Assembly (NCBI GenBank): GCA_030608825.1
Contig: JAUWDL010000103.1
Coordinates: forward strand, 1 to 5,950
Direction: 5' to 3'
Length of the DNA: 5,950 nt
Source: Gemmatimonadales bacterium
GTDB lineage: Bacteria > Gemmatimonadota > Gemmatimonadetes > Palauibacterales > Palauibacteraceae
Shown here in pieces: positions 1-5,950 of the stretch. The translations under genes were made by a program, and so were the position numbers. The notes beneath the pieces are model-generated. The model worked only from the letters and a program-made list of their open reading frames with translations, did no database searches and was not told the origin of the DNA. Position 1 is the stretch's first letter. Each line of letters begins with the position of its first letter.

Positions 1-519
1 TCGAAGGTCGTCCAATCGCCGACGAAGGGACCCATCCATCACCCGATCGCCCACCCGAATGATGACGCCTCCGAGGATCCGCTCATCCTCCACGAAGTGC
101 GGGACGACATCGGCTCCGAGCCGCCGGGAGAGCGCGGTCACGAGCTGGGTCCGCAGCTCTTCGTCGGGCTCGAAGGCAAAACGGACGGCCGCGTGGATCC
201 GGCCGGCCTTCTCGTCGAGAAGATCCCGATACGCCGCCTCGATCGCCGGCAGCCAGCGCTGACGGCGCTTGTCGACGACGACCAGGAGGAAGTTGACGAA
301 GAGCGGTGGAACGTGATCGGCGAACACTTCCCTCAGGATGCGCTTCTTCTCCTCCGCCGGGATCCGGGGCGTGTCCAGGAAGCTCCGAAAATCGTCGATG
401 TCCGTGTGCAGCGCCGCCACCGTCGCCAGGAGCTCGCCGTAGCGCTCCTCCTGGCCGTCGCGCGCTGCGAGCTCGAGAAGCGTCCCGGCGTAGTTGACGG
501 CGACCGCAGAGGCGCTCAC
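1..519 (-). CDS. atpH: F-type ATP synthase subunit delta, C-terminus cut by the window edge
   Basis: Subunit delta caps the F1 head and joins it to the b-subunit peripheral stalk on the cytoplasmic side. Translating the minus strand from the GTG at 519 gives 173 residues with no stop. They begin MSASAVAVNYAGTLLELAA, the usual delta N-terminal helix, and include the conserved C-terminal stretch GGVIIRVGDRVMDGSLRRRL at about residues 149-168. Family members are about 175-185 residues, so only a few residues are missing beyond position 1. The GTG start is supported by GAAGG at 527-531, 7 nt upstream, and by the position of the N-terminal motif. No ATG fits in this frame between the atpF stop and the motif. 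It lies 63 nt downstream of atpF in the same operon. The longer open frames at 83-565 minus and 97-864 plus are out-of-frame shadows. The product is near certain from the motifs and gene order. Confidence 0.95.
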   Translation of the reverse strand, partial: MSASAVAVNYAGTLLELAARDGQEERYGELLATVAALHTDIDDFRSFLDTPRIPAEEKKRILREVFADHVPPLFVNFLLVVVDKRRQRWLPAIEAAYRDLLDEKAGRIHAAVRFAFEPDEELRTQLVTALSRRLGADVVPHFVEDERILGGVIIRVGDRVMDGSLRRRLDDLR

Positions 520-582
520 GGCCCTGCCTTCGGCTCTCGAGACGCCGGCTCCACGATGGATCCACCGGAAGATCTCGTCACG

Positions 583-1227
583 TCAGGCCTCGAGGCTCCC
601 GATGTACTCGCGCACGAGACGGCGGTCTGCCTCCGAATCCAGGCGAGCCTTGATCAGGCGCTCGGCTGCCGCGAGCGAGATGTCGACGGTCTCCTCGCGG
701 AGCTGCTCCAGCACGCGCTGACGCTCTCGGTCCATCTCGCGCCGCGCACGCTCGAGGATGTCCACCTTCTCGGCCTCGGCACCCGTCACCAGCTCCTGAC
801 GCAGGCGACCGGCCGCCTCGCGGGTTTCGTCGAGCAGGCGCTGCGCCTCCTGCCGGGCGCGTGAGAGCTCGCGGGTCTGCTCTTCCACCAGGCGGCGGGA
901 CTCCTCCCTGTCTTCACGAGCCGTGTCGATCGCTTCCTGGATCTTTCGCTGGCGCTCTTCGAGTCCGCCCGCGATGAGCGGGAAGACCTTCCACGCCAGG
1001 ATCCCCAGCGTGAGGAGGAAGAGCACCCAGGTCCAGATGGCGAGCCCGATGTTCAGCGAGAAGATGGCGCTGCCCCCCTCTTGGGCGGCCGCACCGTAGA
1101 GCGGCGTCGGCATCAGGACGCCCATCAGGGCGCCGACCAGGGCGGCAATCAACAGAGCGCCGGCGGCGGCCAGCCAGGCCTTCGCCTGCCTTCCCTCCCC
1201 CACGGCTCGCACTCGCGTATCGCTCAT
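583..1227 (-). CDS. atpF: F-type ATP synthase subunit b, with a signal-peptide-like N-terminal extension
   Basis: Subunit b is the membrane-anchored peripheral stalk that holds F1 still while the c-ring turns. The product has 214 residues. Residues 1-16 are basic (R5, R7, R13, K16), 17-39 are strongly hydrophobic, and an Ala-rich stretch (YGAAAQEGG, 44-52) looks like a signal peptidase site. The canonical b anchor follows at about 57-82 (SLNIGLAIWTWVLFLLTLG), ending in WKVFPLI. From about 90 to the end it is a highly charged coiled-coil helix, with the usual EETVDISLAAAERLI dimer/delta-binding region near 178-192. Typical b proteins have 155-180 residues and a single membrane segment, so the first 50 or so residues are extra. 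The ATG shares its A with the atpE stop (TAATG) and has no visible Shine-Dalgarno sequence, pointing to translation coupled to atpE. Only one b-type gene is present here, with no b/b' pair. Confidence 0.95.
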   Translation of the reverse strand: MSDTRVRAVGEGRQAKAWLAAAGALLIAALVGALMGVLMPTPLYGAAAQEGGSAIFSLNIGLAIWTWVLFLLTLGILAWKVFPLIAGGLEERQRKIQEAIDTAREDREESRRLVEEQTRELSRARQEAQRLLDETREAAGRLRQELVTGAEAEKVDILERARREMDRERQRVLEQLREETVDISLAAAERLIKARLDSEADRRLVREYIGSLEA

Positions 1228-1487
1228 TACTTGATGAAGCCGGCGATCACGAGGCCGAACAGCGCCGCACCCTCGATGAGGGCGGCGAGGATGATCGCCC
1301 CGTTCTGGATCTGTGCGGCTGCCTCCGGCTGCCGTGCCATCGCCTCCGTCATGTTCCCGCCGATCCGGCCGAGCCCGATGCCGGCGCCGATCACGGCCAG
1401 GCCCGCACCGAGATCCCCGCCGCCTGCAGCAGCGCCGCCTGCAGCAGCGTCGCCTGCTTCCTGGAGCAGCGCGAGAATTCTGAGCAT
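1227..1487 (-). CDS. atpE: F-type ATP synthase subunit c (rotor ring proteolipid)
   Basis: Subunit c forms the membrane ring that carries ions and drives rotation. The product has 86 residues: an Ala/Gly-rich lead (11-29), helix 1 (about 28-50, with the GxGxGRIGG packing motif), the polar loop RQP at 52-54, and helix 2 (about 61-85) with the ion-binding carboxylate E72 in ALIEGAAL. Aligned to known rings, L39 sits where sodium-type c subunits have Gln, and G73/A74 follow the Glu instead of Ser/Thr, so proton coupling is inferred. The ATG at 1485-1487 has a near-perfect AAGGAGG at 1494-1500, 6 nt upstream. This is the strongest ribosome binding site in the operon and fits the need for many copies of c. 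Residues 14-23 come from a 15-bp tandem duplication. The stop codon overlaps the atpF start. Confidence 0.97.
   Translation of the reverse strand: MLRILALLQEAGDAAAGGAAAGGGDLGAGLAVIGAGIGLGRIGGNMTEAMARQPEAAAQIQNGAIILAALIEGAALFGLVIAGFIK
1421..1457. repeat. 15-bp tandem repeat inside the atpE N-terminus
   Basis: The unit CGCCTGCAGCAGCGC (1421-1435) is repeated at 1436-1450 with one change at the last base, and a 7-base partial third copy follows (1451-1457). On the coding (minus) strand each copy encodes a five-residue Ala/Gly unit, giving AAAGGAAAGG in the periplasm-facing lead of subunit c. The repeat is in frame, so gain or loss of a unit would leave the reading frame intact. Confidence 0.85.
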
Positions 1488-1493
1488 CCCTTG

Positions 1494-1500
1494 CCTCCTT
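1494..1500 (-). promoter_or_regulatory. Strong ribosome binding site of atpE
   Basis: AAGGAGG on the minus strand matches the anti-Shine-Dalgarno sequence over 7 bases and lies 6 nt before the atpE ATG (1487-1485). Other operon genes have weak sites (atpB, atpI) or none (atpF), so initiation at atpE should be favoured. It begins 8 nt after the end of an upstream inverted repeat (1509-1530). Confidence 0.85.
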
Positions 1501-1508
1501 TTCTATCT

Positions 1509-1627
1509 CCCGACCGATCCCCTTGTCGGGGCGCCGGTGATGGCCCTCGCCTCGAAGCGAGGGAGCTGTTCAGCGCGGCCAGGGCCGGTGGGCCCGTCGA
1601 CCGCTGGAAACCTGTCCTGGACAGGTT
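1509..1627 (-). promoter_or_regulatory. Structured atpB-atpE spacer with several RNA hairpins
   Basis: The 141-nt gap between atpB and atpE holds a series of inverted repeats, given here in transcript order on the minus strand. AACCTGT/ACAGGTT (1627-1609, 5-nt loop) starts one base after the atpB stop. GGGCC/GGCCC (1595-1582, 4-nt loop) follows. Next is a perfect 7-bp stem CCCTCGC/GCGAGGG (1563-1544, 6-nt loop). Last is CCCGAC/GTCGGG (1530-1509, 10-nt loop), just before the atpE ribosome binding site. None is followed by a U-run, so an intrinsic terminator is unlikely. Roles in mRNA processing, 3'-end protection or differential translation are inferred, by analogy with the known translational enhancement of the c gene in E. 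coli. Confidence 0.55.
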
Positions 1628-1628
1628 C

Positions 1629-2609
1629 CTAGTGTGCGTGCCGAATCAGCCCGACGAACACGGACGTCAGCATCGCGAAGATGAACGCCTGGAGAAACGC
1701 CACGAAGATCTCCAGGAACATGACGAAGAGACCGAGCAGGATCGGACCGAAGATCGCGATCCAGCCAGAGCCGGTGGTAAAGCTCCCGTACGTTATGATG
1801 AGCCCGAGCATCGCCAGCAGCACGAAGTGCCCCGCCGTCATGTTGGCGAATAGTCGGACGGCGAGCGCGAATGGCTTGGCCAGCTTCCCGATCAGCTCCA
1901 CCGGAGTCATGATCACGAGCATGAGCGCGCTCATCGCCGGGTTGAGGCCGGGCGGCACGTAGAAGATGGTGCGCAGGTACCCTCTGGGACCCAGCGCGGT
2001 GAATCCGGCCACCTCGATGACCACGAGAGCGATCAGCGCGAGTGCGGACGTCACCATGATGTTGGAGGTCGCCGTTGCCCCGAACGGGACGAGGCCGAGC
2101 AGGTTCGCATACAGGATAAAGAAGAACAGGGCGATCACGAGAGGGACGAAGCGCTCGCCGCCACGGCCGATGTTGGCCAGCACCACGTCGTCGCGCAGGT
2201 AAAGGTAGAACGCCTCCATCGCGTTCAGCAGACCCCCCGGCGCCTTCTCGCCCTGCTCGAGGCGCTGTGCGGCGCGCGCGGCGAGCCACATGGTAACGAT
2301 CGTGAGCAGCGCCGAGAGAAACAGGAACACCACGTGCTTCGTGATCGAGAAGTCGATCTCCAGACCACCGATGTGCACCGGCGGAATCTGCAGCGGGCTC
2401 AGATCGATGGTGAAGAAGCCGAAGTCGAGGTTGGTGGAGTCGACGATGTGGTGGATCATCGCCTCCGTGCCCCACTCCTCAGCGTGCGCGGCCTCCTGGC
2501 CCTGGACGGCGTGAGTCGCCTGCTCGCCTCCGTGCTCCTGAAGCCGCATCAGCCCCCGGAGCAGGAGCGTGTCCTTCAGCAGCAACGCCTCTCTAAGCAC
2601 TCCGAGCAT
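1629..2609 (-). CDS. atpB: F-type ATP synthase subunit a (stator ion channel)
   Basis: Subunit a forms the half-channels that carry ions to and from the c-ring. The 326-residue product has about five to six hydrophobic helices between residues 90 and 325. It carries the family signature VRLFANMTAGH at 251-261, in which R252 is the essential stator arginine (E. coli R210). A second conserved helix, FLEIFVAFLQAFIFAML, lies at 298-314. Ordinary a subunits have about 270 residues. MIHHIVDSTNLDF at 51 aligns with the E. coli N-terminus (YIGHHL), so residues 1-50 (His/Glu/Gln-rich after about 20) are extra. The start is uncertain. The ATG at 2609 lies 2 nt after the atpI stop without a clear Shine-Dalgarno; M21 (2549) and M51 (2459) are alternatives. 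High GC at third codon positions through residues 1-50 favours the long form. Confidence 0.95.
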   Translation of the reverse strand: MLGVLREALLLKDTLLLRGLMRLQEHGGEQATHAVQGQEAAHAEEWGTEAMIHHIVDSTNLDFGFFTIDLSPLQIPPVHIGGLEIDFSITKHVVFLFLSALLTIVTMWLAARAAQRLEQGEKAPGGLLNAMEAFYLYLRDDVVLANIGRGGERFVPLVIALFFFILYANLLGLVPFGATATSNIMVTSALALIALVVIEVAGFTALGPRGYLRTIFYVPPGLNPAMSALMLVIMTPVELIGKLAKPFALAVRLFANMTAGHFVLLAMLGLIITYGSFTTGSGWIAIFGPILLGLFVMFLEIFVAFLQAFIFAMLTSVFVGLIRHAH

Positions 2610-2611
2610 CT

Positions 2612-2998
2612 CTAGTCAGTCAACTCAGTCTGTTCATTCGGTCGGCGCCCAGCGAGCCACACCACCTCCAGGATCAGGAAGGCGATCATGGCGATCACGT
2701 ACGAAACCGCGACGGGCGCCAGCGGCAGGCGCGTGGTCCAGCTCGCGACCGCCAGGATCCCCAAGCCGCCGAAGCGAGCCGCCATCCCCGCCAGCCACGG
2801 GCGCGTTGCATCGAGCCCGCGTTCCAGCCGGTCGAGAAGTACCCAGTACGCCGGCGCCTGGATCAGCCAGGCCACGAGCGCGCCCGTAATGAGGAGGCCG
2901 CTTCGAGCCGACCCGGAGGCCAACACCGCCGCGCTCCCGGCAGCGAGCAGCGCCAACGTCAGCGCCAGGTAGCCGAGCCTGCCTCGCGAGACGCTCAT
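2612..2998 (-). CDS. atpI: AtpI-like ATP synthase accessory membrane protein
   Basis: AtpI proteins are small membrane proteins encoded ahead of atpB. In some bacteria they help assemble the c-ring, and with AtpZ they have been linked to Mg2+/Ca2+ transport. This product has 128 residues and four predicted membrane helices (about 9-28, 34-55, 67-87 and 92-116), with Arg/Lys in the loops and a polar tail (RRPNEQTELTD). Residues 49-60 (PAYWVLLDRLER) form an amphipathic linker. The identification rests on size, four-helix layout and position between atpZ and atpB; sequence in this family is poorly conserved, so the symbol is provisional. The start overlaps the atpZ stop as ATGA (2998-2995), with only a weak, distant GAGGA upstream, which suggests translational coupling. 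The atpB start follows 2 nt after its stop. Confidence 0.78.
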   Translation of the reverse strand: MSVSRGRLGYLALTLALLAAGSAAVLASGSARSGLLITGALVAWLIQAPAYWVLLDRLERGLDATRPWLAGMAARFGGLGILAVASWTTRLPLAPVAVSYVIAMIAFLILEVVWLAGRRPNEQTELTD

Positions 2999-3243
2999 TC
3001 GGCGGGCGGATCCTCGTCGCGCTCATGGGAGGGATCGAGTACGAGGCGCCGGTACATGCTGTAGAATCCGGCACTGAAGCCGAGAAACGCCCCGAGCAGT
3101 ACGAAAATAGGCCGCGTCCCGAGCCGCTCGTCCAGCAAAGTCCCCAGCCAGGCGAACAGCGCGACCGACGCGGCGATCGTTATTCCATGGCCCGCGTGAC
3201 GGCCAACCTGTGCCATCGTCGAGGGCGCCGATTCTTTCCGCAT
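2995..3243 (-). CDS. atpZ: AtpZ/AtpI-family two-helix protein, first gene of the atp operon
   Basis: AtpZ is a small inner-membrane protein at the head of many atp operons. Published work on alkaliphilic Bacillus ties it to Mg2+ supply and ATP synthase stability. The 82-residue product fits the family in length and pattern: a short basic N-terminus, helix 1 (about 18-37, GITIAASVALFAWLGTLLDE), the family LLDERLGTRPIFVLLG turn at 36-51, helix 2 (about 45-66) ending in YSMYRRL, and an acidic tail (70-82). The ATG at 3243 has GAGGT about 9 nt upstream and is the first start after the predicted promoter (-10 at 3316-3321). M10 is an alternative start without a Shine-Dalgarno. Its stop overlaps the following atpI-like start by 4 bases. 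A two-helix AtpZ beside a four-helix AtpI is the standard arrangement. Confidence 0.88.
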   Translation of the reverse strand: MRKESAPSTMAQVGRHAGHGITIAASVALFAWLGTLLDERLGTRPIFVLLGAFLGFSAGFYSMYRRLVLDPSHERDEDPPAE

Positions 3244-3315
3244 CTACCCAGAACCTCGACCCGTCCCGCCTGAAAACGTCCGCGAACGCGGTCCCTCCGG
3301 GCCGACGGCGGGGCG

Positions 3316-3344
3316 ATCATACCCGCTTGTGAAAAATAACGCAA
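3316..3344 (-). promoter_or_regulatory. Sigma-70-type promoter for the atp operon
   Basis: On the minus strand, TTGCGT (3339-3344) and TATGAT (3316-3321) are separated by exactly 17 bases. The spacer is AT-rich (TATTTTTCACAA), the only such stretch in an otherwise G+C-rich region. Transcription would start near 3309, giving a leader of about 65 nt before the atpZ ATG. The leader contains a small dyad, CCGCG-AA-CGCGG (3280-3291). Four of six -35 bases and five of six -10 bases match consensus. Prediction by eye only. Confidence 0.65.
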
Positions 3345-3417
3345 GGCTGCAAGTGACGGTGTTTCGGGGCAGTGTACCACCCGCGCAGGAACCCGTAGGT
3401 TGAGGAGCGGTACAGGG

Positions 3418-4512
<1,095 letters not shown>

Positions 4513-4598
4513 CGCGAACCCGCGCCGTCCGAAGGAGTCACACCGCCCGTATTGGAAGACCCCAGCTCAGTTGATCGACCGCGGACTCGGCCGCTCCG

Positions 4599-5858
4599 AT
4601 GATCGGAACGGCCCTTCTGCTCGCCTTCCTTCTCGCGGTGTCCGGCTTCTTTTCCGGCGCCGAGATCGCCTTCTTCTCCATCTCCCAGACTCGGGCCCGG
4701 TCGCTGGCCGAGGAGGGAAACCGAGGGGCTAACGCGCTCGTGCGTCTCAAGGCCAACCCCGAGCGCCTCCTCATCACGATCCTGATCGGCAACAACGTCG
4801 CGAACATCGGCGCCGCCTCGGTGGCTACGTACGCCGCGACGCAGCTCTTCGGCTCGGTGGGGGTCGGCCTGGCCACAGGCGTCATGACCCTGCTCGTCCT
4901 CTTTTTCGGGGAGATCGCGCCGAAGAGCTTCGCGGTCTCCAATTCGATGCGCCTCTCGCTGGGCGCCGCACCGATCATCGAGACTCTCCAGCGGGCTCTG
5001 TCCCCCCTCGTGAGCCCCCTGGAGAGGATCACGAGATGGATTCTGCCGCAAGCCAAGGACGGAAGCGGTGGCGTCTCCGAGATGGAAATCCGGCGGCTGT
5101 CGCAGATGGCCTATCTGTCCGGCATGATCGACGAGCGGGAGCGGCGACTCATCGAACAAGCCTTCCTCCTGGATACCACGAAGGCACGCGATGCGATGAC
5201 GCCGCGGGTGGAGATCTTCGCCTGGCCCGAGACGCTCACGGTCGGCGAGATCGCCGACGAGCTCCGCTCCCTACCCTACAGCCGGATCCCGATCTACGAG
5301 GACACGGTGGACATGATCACCGGCGTCGTGCACCTGCGCGATCTCTACCAGGCCATCAGCTCCGGAAGGCGGCTCTCGACCCTGCGGGAGTTGGCGCGGG
5401 AGCCGTTCGTCGTGCCCGAGATGATGCCTCTGTCGACGCTCCTCGAGGAGTTCCAGAACCGCCGGATCCACCTGGGCATCGTGGTGGATGAGTACGGGGG
5501 GACGGACGGCCTCATCACGCTGGAGGACATCCTCGAGGAGCTCGTCGGCGAGATCCACGATGAGATGGACGTCCCGGAGGAGCAGATCGTGCGGCTGGGG
5601 CGGAACAAGATCCTCGTCGACGCCTCGGCGGAGCTGCGGGACATCAACCACTTCTTCAACACTGCCTTCCCGATCGACGAGCACCGATCGCTCAACGGCT
5701 ACCTGCTGAATGAGCTCGGACGGGTGCCCGAGGGGGGCGAGACGATCGAGCGGGAAGGGGTGCGGATCGAGGTGCTCGGCGCCAGCGACACGCAGATCAC
5801 TCACTGCCGGCTCGCCCGTCTCCTGGCAGAGCCGCCGGACGGGTCGAGCGCGACCTAG
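4599..5858 (+). CDS. HlyC/CorC-family transporter (CNNM-CBS-CorC domains)
   Basis: This is a membrane protein of the CNNM/CorC family, whose members export or regulate Mg2+ (some are named for cobalt resistance or haemolysin). The 419 residues show an N-terminal CNNM (DUF21) domain, about 1-150, with helices near 3-25, 55-80 and 88-110. Its family motifs are SGFFSGAEIAFFS (15-27), LIGNNVANIG (62-71) and FFGEIAPKS (102-110). Next comes a linker helix with LIEQAFLLDTTKARDAMTPR (184-203). A paired CBS domain (about 200-322) follows, with YSRIPIYED (227-235), DEYGGTDG (297-304) and the LEDILEELVGEI stretch (308-319). The C-terminal CorC_HlyC domain (about 328-410) ends the protein. Length and order match full family members (about 410-450). 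The ATG opens directly into helix 1 and has no Shine-Dalgarno. A 16-codon frame ends at its ATG (see findings). Substrate cannot be told from sequence, so no symbol is given. Confidence 0.93.
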   Translation: MIGTALLLAFLLAVSGFFSGAEIAFFSISQTRARSLAEEGNRGANALVRLKANPERLLITILIGNNVANIGAASVATYAATQLFGSVGVGLATGVMTLLVLFFGEIAPKSFAVSNSMRLSLGAAPIIETLQRALSPLVSPLERITRWILPQAKDGSGGVSEMEIRRLSQMAYLSGMIDERERRLIEQAFLLDTTKARDAMTPRVEIFAWPETLTVGEIADELRSLPYSRIPIYEDTVDMITGVVHLRDLYQAISSGRRLSTLRELAREPFVVPEMMPLSTLLEEFQNRRIHLGIVVDEYGGTDGLITLEDILEELVGEIHDEMDVPEEQIVRLGRNKILVDASAELRDINHFFNTAFPIDEHRSLNGYLLNELGRVPEGGETIEREGVRIEVLGASDTQITHCRLARLLAEPPDGSSAT

Positions 5859-5893
5859 ACCGGCCAGACCGTCCAGACCGTCAGACCGTCAGA
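5857..5893. repeat. Short tandem repeats after the corC-like gene
   Basis: CAGACCGT occurs at 5865-5872, 5874-5881 and 5882-5889, with a partial fourth copy (CAGA, 5890-5893) and a related AGACCG at 5857-5862 that begins inside the corC-like stop codon. The spacing is 8-9 bases. The repeats fill the gap between the two converging genes and reach the stop codon of the right-hand one. They do not form a terminator hairpin, as there is no complementary GGTC arm. Confidence 0.75.
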
Positions 5894-5950
5894 AGTCGAG
5901 AAACTGACTCTGGTACCAGTCGACCAGGGTGTCCCCGAGCAGGAACGTGA
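5889..5950 (-). CDS. Probable C-terminal end of a convergent gene of unknown function
   Basis: The minus strand reads TFLLGDTLVDWYQSQFLDF followed by TGA (5891-5889), with the rest beyond the window. The mix of hydrophobic and aromatic residues and the stop close to the corC-like stop fit the end of a convergent gene. Nineteen residues are too few to name a family, and a chance open frame in G+C-rich DNA is possible. Confidence 0.4.
   Translation of the reverse strand, partial: TFLLGDTLVDWYQSQFLDF

Noticed and set aside
83..565. 160-codon minus-strand frame starting with ATG
   Set aside because: It overlaps atpH in another frame and gives a product dominated by Arg, Gly and Ala. The true delta subunit is in the GTG-started frame ending at position 1.
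97..864. 255-codon open frame on the plus strand
   Set aside because: It lies antisense to atpH and atpF, both of which match known families. Its product is Arg/Leu/Asp-rich with no recognisable domain, as expected from the complementary frame of G+C-rich genes.
1544..1563. Hairpin as an intrinsic terminator inside the atp operon
   Set aside because: The stem is sound but no run of U follows it on the minus strand, and atpE must be transcribed with its neighbours. A processing or stability role is more likely.
1570..2475. 301-codon minus-strand frame overlapping atpB
   Set aside because: It is an Arg/Ala-rich out-of-frame reading of atpB; the in-frame product has the R252 signature and membrane helices of subunit a.
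3327..3355. Plus-strand promoter for moxR (TTGTGA with CAAGTG 17 bases on)
   Set aside because: The -35 is acceptable but the -10 is poor, and it coincides with the much better minus-strand promoter.
5910..5919. Palindrome CTGGTACCAG
   Set aside because: It is a 10-base palindrome inside a probable coding end, with no second copy or flanking signal, so it is most likely chance.

Overview
This is a G+C-rich bacterial window (roughly two thirds G+C by eye) with dense, tightly coupled genes. The left half, on the minus strand, is the membrane-sector (Fo) part of an F-type ATP synthase operon. Read in the direction of transcription the order is atpZ, atpI-like, atpB (a), atpE (c), atpF (b), atpH (delta). 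AtpH runs off the left edge only a few residues before its expected end, so the F1 genes (atpA and so on) probably lie beyond the window. The right half, on the plus strand, holds a MoxR-family AAA+ ATPase and a CNNM/CBS/CorC-domain protein (HlyC/CorC family), with what looks like the tail of a convergent minus-strand gene at the right edge.

The organism cannot be named with certainty. The G+C content, the subunit b with a signal-peptide-like leader before its membrane anchor, the Ala/Gly-rich N-terminus on subunit c and the long His-rich N-terminus on subunit a suggest a Gemmatimonadota-like or related environmental lineage. This is inference from remembered family patterns, not a search result. 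Subunit c has the features of a proton-type rotor: a Glu in helix 2, and no Gln or Ser/Thr at the known sodium-ligand positions.

Layout: 1-519 atpH (partial, GTG start); 583-1227 atpF; 1227-1487 atpE, whose stop overlaps the atpF start as TAATG; 1488-1628 a structured spacer with several inverted repeats and a strong ribosome binding site for atpE; 1629-2609 atpB; 2612-2998 atpI-like; 2995-3243 atpZ, overlapping the next gene as ATGA; 3244-3417 the divergent intergenic region, with a well-formed sigma-70-type promoter facing the atp operon; 3418-4512 moxR; 4599-5858 corC-like; 5859-5888 short tandem repeats; 5889-5950 the probable 3' end of a convergent gene.

The six atp genes are spaced as one transcript. 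AtpZ and AtpI are accessory membrane proteins linked to c-ring assembly and divalent cation handling. AtpB and AtpE form the ion path, and AtpF with AtpH makes the peripheral stalk. The likely post-transcriptional control point is the atpB-atpE spacer, where RNA hairpins and a near-consensus ribosome binding site sit before the gene for the multi-copy c subunit. The moxR and corC genes form a separate plus-strand unit. I see no new defence, mobile or CRISPR-like system here; the findings concern gene structure and regulation.
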